A DNA stretch of 55,024 nt from Spirochaetaceae bacterium (GTDB lineage Bacteria > Spirochaetota > Spirochaetia > Treponematales > Treponemataceae). The notes below the pieces were generated by a model that was not told the DNA's origin, made no database searches, and saw only the letters and a list, made by a program, of their open reading frames with translations. Location of the stretch: the NCBI GenBank assembly GCA_017618015.1, contig JAFZVC010000049.1:1-55024 (forward strand). The letters are read 5' to 3'. Below are positions 15,800 through 24,326 of this stretch, one piece after another. The position numbers and the translations under genes were made by a program. Positions within the stretch are counted from its first letter, which is position 1. Every line of letters begins with the position of its first letter.

Positions 15800-17059
15800 T
15801 TATGCCTGTCGCATCATCGATTTTTGATCGACTATACGCTTCATATCTACGATGTTGTTGACAACGATATTGTTGTCGTAAATCTCGATACGCCGTTTTT
15901 CCACGAATTTATTAAGCTCGTCGCGTACAGTGTCTACTGGGAGTCCTGCCCAGTGTGAAAGGTCCTGTACCGTGATGTTGAACTTACGTGATCTGTCCGC
16001 ATGGTTCGGAGATGGGTTCATCTCGTCGAACATAAGGAATACATCGGCAATACGAGCCTGTGTATCTGGCATTACAAGAATCTTGAAGCGGCGTTTCTGG
16101 TCGTAAATGCGCTTGCAGAAAAGCTTAAGAAGGATAAGCGCAATCTGCGGGTTACCGGTAATAAGGATTTCGAAGTTTTCTTTGTTGAACTCAAGAACTT
16201 CAACAGTATCTATTGCGACGCAAGTTGCGGAGCGCGGTGAGTTTTCAAGGATAGCCATTTCGCCGAAGAATTCGGACGGCATAAGGATATCAAGGTTCTT
16301 TTTAACGCCATTGACGCACTTAACGAGCTGTACCTGACCGGACTGGATAAGATAGAAACAGTCGCCGGGCTCGTATTCAGCTATGATAACGTCACCTGGG
16401 TTGAATGTCTTTGCAAAGCGTGAGAATGCTGGCAGCGAGAACTGTTTCATGGCGTTCTGTACCGCTGCGCTTGAAATAATTGAACCTGATGGTTCTGTAA
16501 CAACACCGCGTGCCGCCTGCATATCAGCGCGTTTTTTAGCTTCTGTGTACAACTTTGCGATATTGTTTTTGTTCGGAGCTGTCGGGAAGCGGGTAAGGGC
16601 TTTAAGACAGACATCGCAGCATGATTTGTACTGCTCGTCATCATAAAAGCTCTGCGCTACAAGCTGCATTCCTGTGTACTGGTTTACGCCGGCATCGCCT
16701 TTGTTGAGGATTGACTCTATCTTTCTGTGTATTGAGCGAAGCTGGTTCGAGAATACACGGAGCATTTTCATAATGATTTGTTTATTGCTGCTGAACAGGT
16801 TTTCGAACTCTGCTACAGTCATTGAGATTGTTATTGAATCGGTTACGACTGTGGCGGTTTCTTCTCTTGGGAAGTGACCGAAAGCTGATTTTACACCGAA
16901 GAACTCACCCTCGCGTATGTATTCCGTGACGGGGGCACCGGTTTCTATATCTGTACTCGTAAGGAAAATAACGCCCTTCTGGAGTATGAATATGCGTTCA
17001 TCTTTATCGCCGGAAAAGTAAATAATGGATCCTTTGGTGTATTGTACTGCTCTTGGCAT
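15800..17059 (-). CDS. CRP-like regulator with two cNMP-binding domains
   Basis: 419 residues: a first cyclic-nucleotide-binding domain (about 1-115), a helical TPR-like linker (about 125-200), a second CNB domain (about 220-340) and a C-terminal winged HTH (about 345-410). The second domain has a well-formed phosphate-binding cassette, GEMAILENSPRSATCVA, with its Arg; in the first it is degenerate (GVKSAFGHFPREETATVV), suggesting one functional ligand site. Such tandem CNB proteins are characteristic of treponemes. AGAGGA lies 8 nt before the start. Targets cannot be inferred; adjacent genes are divergent or convergent. Confidence 0.85.
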   Translation of the reverse strand: MPRAVQYTKGSIIYFSGDKDERIFILQKGVIFLTSTDIETGAPVTEYIREGEFFGVKSAFGHFPREETATVVTDSITISMTVAEFENLFSSNKQIIMKMLRVFSNQLRSIHRKIESILNKGDAGVNQYTGMQLVAQSFYDDEQYKSCCDVCLKALTRFPTAPNKNNIAKLYTEAKKRADMQAARGVVTEPSGSIISSAAVQNAMKQFSLPAFSRFAKTFNPGDVIIAEYEPGDCFYLIQSGQVQLVKCVNGVKKNLDILMPSEFFGEMAILENSPRSATCVAIDTVEVLEFNKENFEILITGNPQIALILLKLFCKRIYDQKRRFKILVMPDTQARIADVFLMFDEMNPSPNHADRSRKFNITVQDLSHWAGLPVDTVRDELNKFVEKRRIEIYDNNIVVNNIVDMKRIVDQKSMMRQA

Positions 17060-17088
17060 TTCGAAATCCTCTTATATCTCTGCTTATT

Positions 17089-17118
17089 CTAACATAAAAA
17101 TCAAAAATATGCTATTGT
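17089..17118 (+). promoter_or_regulatory. Predicted leaderless promoter of the PHP gene
   Basis: CTAACA (17089-17094), 18 bp, TATTGT (17113-17118), then six T residues and ATG at 17125. No Shine-Dalgarno. Confidence 0.4.
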
Positions 17119-17124
17119 TTTTTT

Positions 17125-17976
17125 ATGATAGACTTACATATTCATTCATCGGCATCTGACGGGGAATATTCACCGTCAGAGATTGTTTTTTTTGCCGCAG
17201 AGAAAAGAATTTCTGTTATAGCGCTTACGGATCATGATACAGTGAGCGGATTAGAAGAGGCTGAAGCCGCAGCGGCAGAAAAAGGCATAGTTTTTGTACG
17301 AGGAATAGAGATAAATATAAACAGGCAGAGGGGCGAATTCCACCTTTTGGGGCTTGGACTTAAGGATATTTCTCCGTCACTGGAGTCGCTTACACGGCGG
17401 CTTCAGAATGAGCGTGTGGAGCGAAACAGAACTATAATTGAAAGCATGAAAGCTGACGGTCTTGCTGTTGATTATGAGGAACTTGAGTCGCTGTTTCCGG
17501 GGCAGAATTTGGGCAGACCGCATATTGCGGCGTATCTGCTGGAAAAGCGGATTGTGAAGCGGCGGCAGCAGGCTTTTGACAAGTATATAGGACACGGCAG
17601 ACCGTACTACAGAGGCAAACAGGGCGCGGAGCTTTCGGAAGCTGCTACTGCGATTGTGGAAAGCGGTGGTATTCCTGTTATAGCGCACCCGCTTTCGCTT
17701 TATATTTCGTGGGGAAAGATGGAAGCAACTCTCGCTGAGTTCCGTTCTGCCGGTGTCCGTGGGCTTGAGGCGTGGCATCCGGGAGCGAAGGTGTCTTCGT
17801 GCCGGCGGCTGGAAACGCTCGCCAGAAAGCTGGGCTTTTTTATTACTGCGGGCAGCGATTTCCACGGAGAGTCTGTAAGAGCCGACAGGAAGCTTGGTTA
17901 TACGGCTGGAAAGATTGAGATTGCGGATAAGTTTTGGACGGAGGAGTTGCAGCCGGCACTGCTGGCAGCAAGATAA
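17125..17976 (+). CDS. PHP-domain phosphoesterase (TrpH/RNase AM-like)
   Basis: 283 residues of the PHP family related to E. coli TrpH (YciV, RNase AM), which hydrolyses 3',5'-bisphosphate nucleotides and trims rRNA 5' ends. The trinuclear metal-site motifs are present: DLHIHSSASDG at the N-terminus, LTDHDTV, GIEIN, GRPHIA, VIAHP and GSDFHG. Length matches the family. The message is predicted to be leaderless. The 3' end is 4 bp from the convergent lacI-type gene. Confidence 0.88.
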   Translation: MIDLHIHSSASDGEYSPSEIVFFAAEKRISVIALTDHDTVSGLEEAEAAAAEKGIVFVRGIEININRQRGEFHLLGLGLKDISPSLESLTRRLQNERVERNRTIIESMKADGLAVDYEELESLFPGQNLGRPHIAAYLLEKRIVKRRQQAFDKYIGHGRPYYRGKQGAELSEAATAIVESGGIPVIAHPLSLYISWGKMEATLAEFRSAGVRGLEAWHPGAKVSSCRRLETLARKLGFFITAGSDFHGESVRADRKLGYTAGKIEIADKFWTEELQPALLAAR

Positions 17977-17980
17977 TGCG

Positions 17981-19018
17981 TTAAGACTCTTTTGCTTTAC
18001 AGACGGACGCGCGGTTTTCTATGTATGCTGGTAGCAATACCGAGCTGCACGACTGTCCGTTCAGTTTTTTAATGAGCAATTCTGCCGCCGCCTGACCTTT
18101 GTCGAATCCGGGCTGGTGAACTGTTGTCAATCTTGGGGTGACAATCGCTGACAGGGGCAAATCGTCAAACGAAACGATAGAAAGCTCTTCGGGCACTTTA
18201 ATGCCTAGTTCTTCTGCCGCTCTGTAAAAACCGAGCGCCTGAATATCGCCCATGCAGAAAACTGCGGTCGGGCGGTCTTTTTCCATCAGATGCATTTTTG
18301 CAATTTCGTATGACTTTGCGAATGACGTTTCTGATTCAAGGAACCTGAAATTCTTTTTAATATCTTCAGAAAGCTTATGTTTTTTGATTGATGCTGCAAT
18401 GCCGCTTTGTCTTGCTTCCGTCGTTGTCGAATGTTTTTCTTCGGTCAAATCGACTGAAATTGGCTTTAGCGAGCAAAAACTTATCTTTCTGTGTCCGTTG
18501 TCCAGCAGAATATCCATAAGCTCTTCGGCGAGCTTTTTATCATCAATTCCGACGTTTGTGTATTCTTCCGTCATGGCAGCATCAATGGCGACGTACGGCA
18601 TATTCCTAAGCTTGAAAGCTTCGTGCACTGTACTGTTTTTATCAACGCCAAGGATAATCATTCCGTCAACGGCTGCGTTTTGAATCGTGTTGTTAACTAT
18701 GCCTTTGAGCGGAGAAAGAAGTGTAAGGGCAAGCCCCTCTTTGTCGCAGACGGAACCGACTCCGCGTGCAAGTTCTGCTATGTACGGGTTTTGCAATACT
18801 TCTGTGATTGACTGCGGAAAAAGAAGCCCGATTGTCTGTGTTTGATGAGTGGCAAGAATCCGCGCGACAGGATCGGGAGAATACCCAATTTCCTTTGCGA
18901 TTTTCATTATGCGCTCATAAGTTTCTGATGAAATCCGCTTTGGGTTATTGAATGCAAATGAAACGGCTGTTTTTGAGACACCGGCTTTTTCTGCCAGCTC
19001 TTTAATCGTAACTTTCAT
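17981..19018 (-). CDS. LacI-family transcriptional regulator
   Basis: 345 residues: N-terminal LacI HTH (VTIKELAEKAGVSKTAVSFAFNNPKRIS) with hinge helix, then a PBP1-like effector domain (IGLLFPQS, DGMIILGVD, AVFCMGDIQALGF, SIVSFDDLPLS, TTVHQPGFDKGQ). It should bind a sugar or sugar-like effector. No sugar genes are adjacent, so its targets are elsewhere or it regulates itself. AAGGA precedes the start; the leader is about 45 nt from a strong minus-strand promoter. AAAAC-G-GTTTT at about 19103-19113 lies just upstream of the -35 but is not a good LacI operator. Confidence 0.9.
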   Translation of the reverse strand: MKVTIKELAEKAGVSKTAVSFAFNNPKRISSETYERIMKIAKEIGYSPDPVARILATHQTQTIGLLFPQSITEVLQNPYIAELARGVGSVCDKEGLALTLLSPLKGIVNNTIQNAAVDGMIILGVDKNSTVHEAFKLRNMPYVAIDAAMTEEYTNVGIDDKKLAEELMDILLDNGHRKISFCSLKPISVDLTEEKHSTTTEARQSGIAASIKKHKLSEDIKKNFRFLESETSFAKSYEIAKMHLMEKDRPTAVFCMGDIQALGFYRAAEELGIKVPEELSIVSFDDLPLSAIVTPRLTTVHQPGFDKGQAAAELLIKKLNGQSCSSVLLPAYIENRASVCKAKES

Positions 19019-19071
19019 AATTCCTTGTTTCCGCGCAGTAGCATCGGGGTTAGTTGATTCTATACAAAGAA

Positions 19072-19100
19072 ATTATACGAGCACCGCTAAAAACAGTCAA
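19072..19100 (-). promoter_or_regulatory. Promoter of the LacI-family regulator
   Basis: On the minus strand TTGACT, a 17-bp spacer and a perfect TATAAT (plus coordinates 19095-19100 and 19072-19077). The start codon is about 50 nt downstream, so this is a leadered transcript with Shine-Dalgarno. Confidence 0.75.
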
Positions 19101-19204
19101 GTAAAACGGTTTTCCAGTCCTGATTTTTGAGTGTTTTTTGTATTTTTTTTTCACGTTTCCGCTGAAAAGTTTATTTTTTTGTGTATCCACCGGCAATTAT
19201 AAAT

Positions 19205-19240
19205 ATATGGAGCGTCATTTGTTTCAGGAAAGCTCCATAT
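19205..19240 (+). promoter_or_regulatory. 5'-leader hairpin before comM
   Basis: ATATGGAGC (19205-19213) and GCTCCATAT (19232-19240) form a perfect 9-bp stem with an 18-nt loop, directly after a TATAAA (19198-19203) and 10 bp before the GGAGGA ribosome-binding site (19251-19256). It could be a DNA operator at the transcription start or an RNA hairpin. Confidence 0.45.
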
Positions 19241-19266
19241 CTATTTGTACGGAGGATTTTTTGTTT

Positions 19267-20994
19267 ATGCAGATAATCGGATTTTCGCCATTCGGATATG
19301 AAGGTTCGCTTGTTGCTGTCGAGGTTGATTTGCGAAGGGGGATTCCTGCTGTGGATCTTGTTGGGCTTGCGGATAATGCAGTAAAAGAGGCTAGGGAGCG
19401 TATGCGTGCGGCTATCCGTAACTCTGGTTTTGATTTTCCACCTGAACGTGTTCTTATAAGCCTTTCGCCTGCTGATGTAAAAAAAGAGGGTGCAGGTTTT
19501 GATCTTGCGATTGCGCTTGCTGTCCTTGCCGCTCACCAGCAGAACAAAGAGGAAGGCAGCATCGGGCCACGAACGCCTGTCCTTGTTATTGGTGAACTGG
19601 AGCTTTCAGGCAAGGTGCGCCCTGTAAGGGGAGTTCATTGCGCTGTTTCCGCCGCGCTTGAGAACGGCATCCGTTACTGTATAATCCCGGAAGAGAATGC
19701 AGTTGAAGCCGGCGTTTTTTCTGATATGTCTGTTTTTACCGTGAAAGATTTGACGGAAGCGTGGCACGAGTATATGCGTGTCGTTTCTGTGTGTGCGGAA
19801 GAGGCTTCTCGTACAGGTTCGGGGGACGGGACGGCAGTCTTTGGTGGCACGCGAGATTCTGGTGCAAATGCCGCAGCCAGGAAAAAAATCAGTCTTTTTT
19901 CGCAGAGCGACACTGTGGAATTTGCTCCTGTGGAAGAGAACGAAGATTTTGCGAGTGTTTCGGGTCAGAAAGAACTTGTCCGTGCGTTACAGATAGCGGC
20001 TGCAGGCGGTCATAACTGCATGATTTTCGGACCTCCTGGCTGCGGAAAAACGCTTGCGATCCATCGGTTCCCGTCTTTGCTTCCGCTCCTTTCAGGCAAA
20101 GATGCTGCCGAGGTGACGCGGATATACAGCATTGCGGGGCTTTTGCCGCGTGATGTGCAGCTTATAAGGAAGCCGCCGTTCAGGATTCCGCATCAGGGAG
20201 CAAGTCTTGAAGGCATGATCGGTGGCGGCGTAAGTTGCAGCCCGGGCGAAGTTTCGCTTGCGCACAACGGTGTGCTTTTCCTTGATGAAGCGGCGGAGTT
20301 CCGTACATCAGTGCTGCAGTCGCTCCGTGTGCCGATAGAGAACGGTTCTGTAACGCTTAGCAGGGCAGGGCGGCACACCGTTTTTCCGGCGCGGTTTCAG
20401 CTTCTTTTGGCGACGAACCCGTGTCCGTGCGGCAATTATGGCAGCCCCGACAAAGTGTGCTTGTGCAGCGTAAAGGCAGTGGAGCAGTACTGGAAAAAGT
20501 TTTCGTCGCCGCTTATGGACCGCATCGACATACGCTGCCCGGTTTTTGGGAATGCGGCATCGCTTGTCAACGAGCACGCCGCACGAGGCGCCGGTGTTAC
20601 GAGAAATGAACTTGCGGGGCAAGAACGCGCCGGACATAACGAATGTAATGGTGGCGTGCCGTCCTTTTCCGATTCGGTTTCATCCGCTGAGCTTCGTAAG
20701 GATATTGAGCGCGCCGTCAAGACTCAGTTGAAGCGGCAGGGGAAGAAGAACAGCATGCTCTCGCCTGAGGAAATCCAGTATTACTGCAAACTGTCTGCGG
20801 ATAGCCGGAAGTTCTTGACGGAAGCCGTCACAAAATATGATTTTTCAGCGCGCGCAGTTCACAGCTGCATGAAAGTCGCCCGGACAATAGCTGATATGGC
20901 GGGCTCGTTCAGTATCCGGGAACAGGACCTTGCGGAAGCGGTAGCGTTCAGAAAAAACGAGGGGAGTATTGATATCTGCTTTGCTTCTATGTAA
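19267..20994 (+). CDS. comM: ComM / magnesium-chelatase-like AAA+ ATPase
   Basis: 575 residues. The N-terminal ChlI-like domain begins MQIIGFSPFGYEGSLVAVEV and includes DLVGLADNAVKEARERM. The AAA+ core has Walker A GPPGCGKT, Walker B VLFLDEAAEF and sensor ATNPCPCGNYG, and the C-terminal domain contains RAVHSCMKVARTIADM. In transforming bacteria ComM is a branch-migration helicase for strand integration. Start 19267 is supported by GGAGGA and family alignment; upstream in-frame ATGs at 19207 and 19138 are unlikely. It is roughly 65 residues longer than usual, owing to a low-complexity insert (about 165-220) between domains. Confidence 0.9.
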   Translation: MQIIGFSPFGYEGSLVAVEVDLRRGIPAVDLVGLADNAVKEARERMRAAIRNSGFDFPPERVLISLSPADVKKEGAGFDLAIALAVLAAHQQNKEEGSIGPRTPVLVIGELELSGKVRPVRGVHCAVSAALENGIRYCIIPEENAVEAGVFSDMSVFTVKDLTEAWHEYMRVVSVCAEEASRTGSGDGTAVFGGTRDSGANAAARKKISLFSQSDTVEFAPVEENEDFASVSGQKELVRALQIAAAGGHNCMIFGPPGCGKTLAIHRFPSLLPLLSGKDAAEVTRIYSIAGLLPRDVQLIRKPPFRIPHQGASLEGMIGGGVSCSPGEVSLAHNGVLFLDEAAEFRTSVLQSLRVPIENGSVTLSRAGRHTVFPARFQLLLATNPCPCGNYGSPDKVCLCSVKAVEQYWKKFSSPLMDRIDIRCPVFGNAASLVNEHAARGAGVTRNELAGQERAGHNECNGGVPSFSDSVSSAELRKDIERAVKTQLKRQGKKNSMLSPEEIQYYCKLSADSRKFLTEAVTKYDFSARAVHSCMKVARTIADMAGSFSIREQDLAEAVAFRKNEGSIDICFASM

Positions 20995-21069
20995 AATAAC
21001 GCATAGGGCGTTTTGAAAACCGTCGTCGGTTGTCACGGAAAGCCCGGTAATTCATCAAGTGAGGTTTTT

Positions 21070-22347
21070 ATGAAAGCGGAAACATTGTGTCTTCATGCAG
21101 GATATTCACCAAAAAACGGAGAGCCTAGAGTCGTGCCGATTGTACAGAGCACGACATACAGATTTGATTCAACAGAGCATGTTGCGGCTCTTTTTGACAA
21201 GCCTACGGAGTACATGTACTCCCGCTTTGCAAACCCTACTTGCGATGCGGTGGAAAAGAAAATCGCTGCATTGGAGGGCGGTGTTGGCGCTATGCTCACT
21301 TCGAGCGGACAGGCAGCTTCCCTCTGCTCAATACTTAACCTGTGTTCTGCTGGTGACAGTTTTATTTCAAGCACATGCATCTACGGCGGTACAGTAAACC
21401 TTTTCAGCGTAACGCTCAAAAAACTCGGCATTGAGTGTATCTGGGTAAAAGCCGATGCTACTCCGGACGAAATCCGTGCAGCTTTCAAGCCTAATACAAA
21501 GTGTGTATTCGGCGAGACAATCGCGAATCCGGCTTTGACAGTGTTCGACATAGAGAAGTGGGCTGCCGTCGCGCATGAGAAAAACGTTCCGCTCATTGTA
21601 GACAATACGTTCGCTACGCCTATCCTGTGCCGCCCGTTTGAGTGGGGATGCGATATCGTTATCCATTCAACTACAAAATACATGGACGGTCATGCAATTC
21701 AGGGTGGTGGAGTAATTGTAGACAGTGGCAAGTTCGACTGGGTTAAAGCGAACAAAGCGACTGGTTTCTTCGCTGATATGGTAGAGCCTGACGAAAGTTA
21801 CCATGGCTTGAATTACACAAAAGAGTTTGGCAATGCCGCATACATCATAAAAGCTCGTACTCAGCTTATGCGCGACTTCGGCTGTTACCCCGCCGCCCAG
21901 AGCGCGTTCTACTTGAACATGGGCTTGGAGACACTTCCTCTCCGCATGGAGCGCTATTGCCAGAATGCGCTCACGGTCGCGAAGTTCTTCAAAAGCTCCG
22001 ACAAAATCGCGAGTGTCACATACCCAGGCTTGCCGGATGACAAGTCTTATGCGCTGGCACAAAAATATCTGCCAAAAGGCTGCAGCGGCGTAGTTTCCAT
22101 AAGTATCAAAGGCGGACGTAATGCCGCAATCCGCTTTATGGACGCGCTTAAGCTCGCAAGTGACGAGGTTCATGTCGCAGATATCCGTACATGCGTGCTT
22201 CATCCAGCCAGCGCGACGCACCGCCAGCTGACAGACGAGCAGCTTGTGGCGGCGGGCATTGACGGCGGAATGGTTCGCTTCAGCTGCGGTCTTGAGAACA
22301 TCGATGACATCATCGATGACATTAAACTCGGTCTGGCTGCAATCTAA
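21070..22347 (+). CDS. metY: O-acetylhomoserine sulfhydrylase / Cys-Met metabolism PLP enzyme
   Basis: 425 residues of the cystathionine gamma-synthase superfamily. The PLP lysine is Lys203 in HSTTKYMDGH; YSRFANPT, SSGQAASLCS, ETIANPALTVFD, VDNTFATP and SCGLENIDD are family signatures. Length, the long C-terminal part and DESYHGLNY favour O-acetylhomoserine aminocarboxypropyltransferase over cystathionine synthase or methionine gamma-lyase, but these cannot be separated surely by eye. It would make homocysteine from O-acetylhomoserine and sulfide. Start 21070 is chosen for GTGAGG 5 nt upstream. cysE lies elsewhere in the window (42.4 kb). Confidence 0.85.
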   Translation: MKAETLCLHAGYSPKNGEPRVVPIVQSTTYRFDSTEHVAALFDKPTEYMYSRFANPTCDAVEKKIAALEGGVGAMLTSSGQAASLCSILNLCSAGDSFISSTCIYGGTVNLFSVTLKKLGIECIWVKADATPDEIRAAFKPNTKCVFGETIANPALTVFDIEKWAAVAHEKNVPLIVDNTFATPILCRPFEWGCDIVIHSTTKYMDGHAIQGGGVIVDSGKFDWVKANKATGFFADMVEPDESYHGLNYTKEFGNAAYIIKARTQLMRDFGCYPAAQSAFYLNMGLETLPLRMERYCQNALTVAKFFKSSDKIASVTYPGLPDDKSYALAQKYLPKGCSGVVSISIKGGRNAAIRFMDALKLASDEVHVADIRTCVLHPASATHRQLTDEQLVAAGIDGGMVRFSCGLENIDDIIDDIKLGLAAI

Positions 22348-22365
22348 TCAAATGTAAGCGCAATG

Positions 22366-22401
22366 CGGGCTTCGTCAGTTTTGGCGAGACCCGTTTTTTT
22401 T
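22366..22401 (+). terminator. Rho-independent terminator after metY
   Basis: CGGGCTTCGTC (22366-22376) pairs with GGCGAGACCCG (22383-22393), with one mismatch and two wobble pairs, followed by eight T residues. Confidence 0.85.
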
Positions 22402-22465
22402 GAGCCAAAGCGTTTTTTTTTCATATACATTGTTTTTTTTTAAATCTATGTTAAAATATAATAAT

Positions 22466-23089
22466 ATGAATGGGAAAAAGGTTTTTATAGTTTTATTAAT
22501 TGTATTGATTTCTCTTTCCGGGCTTTTCGCTCAGAATCCTGATGAAGTCTCAAGAATGATTGAGACGGAGGAAGCCACTGTAGGTCAGGTAGGTTATTTC
22601 TTGGCTGTATATCTGGAGCTTGTTCCAGATGTGGCTAATGGTCGTGCATCTCTTGATGCCCTTGAAGCAGCCGGTTACGGAAGCTATAAGAACGCTGATG
22701 CGCCAATTATGCTCAAGGAGCTTGCTGGTTTGTGCATGAAGGTATGGAAGATGAAGGGCGGACTTATGTATTCCATCTTTGGTTCCAACCACTATGCATT
22801 CCGTGAATTCCAGTCAAAGGGATATTTTTCATTCGCAGATGATCCTATGGCCCATATTTCAGGCTACAGGGCTCTGAATGTTATTTATAATTGCCTTGAG
22901 AACGAGGTAGCCCCAGAGCCGGTTGTAGAGCCGGAGCCAGAAGCTGCACCTGTCGTCGAAGCAGTTCCTGCGGCTGAAAATGCACCAGAATCAGAAACCG
23001 TACCTGTTGACGGAGCAGAACCCGTAGCAGAAGTTGTTACTGAGGCTGAAACTGTTACCGAGCCTAGTTCTGAAACTACCGGAGAATAA
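22466..23089 (+). CDS. Secreted protein with acidic Val/Glu/Pro tail
   Basis: 207 residues; family not recognised. A signal peptide (NGKKVFIVLLIVLISLSGLFAQ) is followed by a compact domain of about 125 residues (RMIETEEATVGQVGYFLAVY through ISGYRALNVIYNCLEN) and a low-complexity tail of about 60 residues rich in E, P, V and A. The start at 22466 is chosen because the signal peptide begins there and TAAAAT (22452-22457) lies 8 nt upstream; the frame runs open to 22400. It is first in a cluster with a beta-barrel, a FecR-domain protein and a lipoprotein, so a periplasmic or envelope role is likely. Confidence 0.75.
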   Translation: MNGKKVFIVLLIVLISLSGLFAQNPDEVSRMIETEEATVGQVGYFLAVYLELVPDVANGRASLDALEAAGYGSYKNADAPIMLKELAGLCMKVWKMKGGLMYSIFGSNHYAFREFQSKGYFSFADDPMAHISGYRALNVIYNCLENEVAPEPVVEPEPEAAPVVEAVPAAENAPESETVPVDGAEPVAEVVTEAETVTEPSSETTGE

Positions 23090-23091
23090 AA

Positions 23092-24276
23092 ATGAAAAAA
23101 AGATTTATAACTATATTAATAAGTGTACTGTTGATTCTTACGGTTGTGTCGCCGCTCGCCGCTTTAGACGGTGGTGGTCAGCTCGATTCAAACCTTTCTT
23201 TTGGTGGTCGTGAGTGGTTTACTGATGATTTCTCTGGAATCTTTGGTTTGACAGAAAAACTTACAGGTTGGTTCCGTACCCCTCTTCCATTGGGAACGCT
23301 CTCTATAGAAGCTGGCTGGACATTAAACCTTAGCTACGGATTCGTATGGCCGCTCTCTCTTACAGATGCTCAGGTTTTTTCTGTAAGAAACACACTCAAC
23401 GTCGATCTTTTGAAGTATAATCTTCCTCTTTCCATTGGTGACTATACACTTGATATAAACATCGGACGTTTCGCGGTAGCTGATTGTACAACCATGATTT
23501 TTAACCAGAACATGGACGGTGTTTATGCTTCTATGCCATTCAAGCTTTTCTCTGTTTCTGCGGGCGTTGGCTATACCGGACTTCAGAATGCAAAGACGAC
23601 AGGTGTTTACGGCATCGCTGTAAGCCCGTCTGATTCTTCAATTTATTCTCTTGCTCCTGGTTATGTTGCTATTCTTGCTCGTGGTTCTGCTCCAAGCCTT
23701 GTTGCTGGTCAGTCATTTGATGCGGAATTCGATATGTTCATCAACTGTAATACTGTTGAGGAATCAGATAAGTTGTCCCGTGGATTTGCTTCGATAAGTG
23801 CACGCGGTTCTATTATTCCGCTTTTGTACTACAACGCGGCATTCTCTTTCGGATTTGCTCTTGGTCCTGATTCTAAGGCTGGAATTATGGGTAAGGCAGG
23901 AGTTTCTTATTATCCTGATTTCCTTGATTCCGCAATTACATTTACGACTATGTTTGCAACTACAGGATTCCTTCCATTTACGGATCTGCCTGTTTCAAAT
24001 GATGGAAGAATCGGCTGTTCAGATTTGTTGAAGATTGCTCTTGCTTATTCAATGAAACCTACAGACAAGTGGGTTCTTAATACGGATTTGGCTCTGCTTT
24101 ATGCATCTGATGAAGAGGCTTCTTTCGGACTTGATGTTTTCCAGGCTAATTTGAGTGCCGCATTCCAGTGGTTCAGTGATGTTAGTCTCTCTGCTTCCAG
24201 TGGACTGGTGATACCTGTGAGCGATTCAAGTGTTTCATATTTTACGGGTTCTGTCAGAGCGCAGATTTCATTCTGA
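23092..24276 (+). CDS. Predicted outer-membrane beta-barrel protein
   Basis: 394 residues with a signal peptide (cleavage after SPLAALD-type sequence, about residue 25). The mature part is made of alternating aromatic/hydrophobic strands and turns, and ends in a strand with terminal Phe (SVRAQISF), the usual signature of barrels inserted by BamA. No family could be named. It starts 2 nt after the preceding stop, with GGAG 8 nt upstream, so the two are co-transcribed. Confidence 0.75.
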   Translation: MKKRFITILISVLLILTVVSPLAALDGGGQLDSNLSFGGREWFTDDFSGIFGLTEKLTGWFRTPLPLGTLSIEAGWTLNLSYGFVWPLSLTDAQVFSVRNTLNVDLLKYNLPLSIGDYTLDINIGRFAVADCTTMIFNQNMDGVYASMPFKLFSVSAGVGYTGLQNAKTTGVYGIAVSPSDSSIYSLAPGYVAILARGSAPSLVAGQSFDAEFDMFINCNTVEESDKLSRGFASISARGSIIPLLYYNAAFSFGFALGPDSKAGIMGKAGVSYYPDFLDSAITFTTMFATTGFLPFTDLPVSNDGRIGCSDLLKIALAYSMKPTDKWVLNTDLALLYASDEEASFGLDVFQANLSAAFQWFSDVSLSASSGLVIPVSDSSVSYFTGSVRAQISF

Positions 24277-24326
24277 CGGAATTTGTGGTTGCATCTGAAA
24301 AAACTTTGTGCTAATAGGAGGCGAAT

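Noticed and set aside
19103..19113. AAAAC-G-GTTTT as a LacI operator
   Set aside because: LacI-family operators have even symmetry with a central CG; this has odd symmetry and no second copy nearby.
20995..21069. Possible SAM- or methionine-responsive riboswitch before metY
   Set aside because: The leader is short; only a 4-bp hairpin (ACCG/CGGT) and no conserved core of SAM-I, SAM-II or related classes could be matched. AACGC/GCGTT near 21000 is at most a weak comM terminator.
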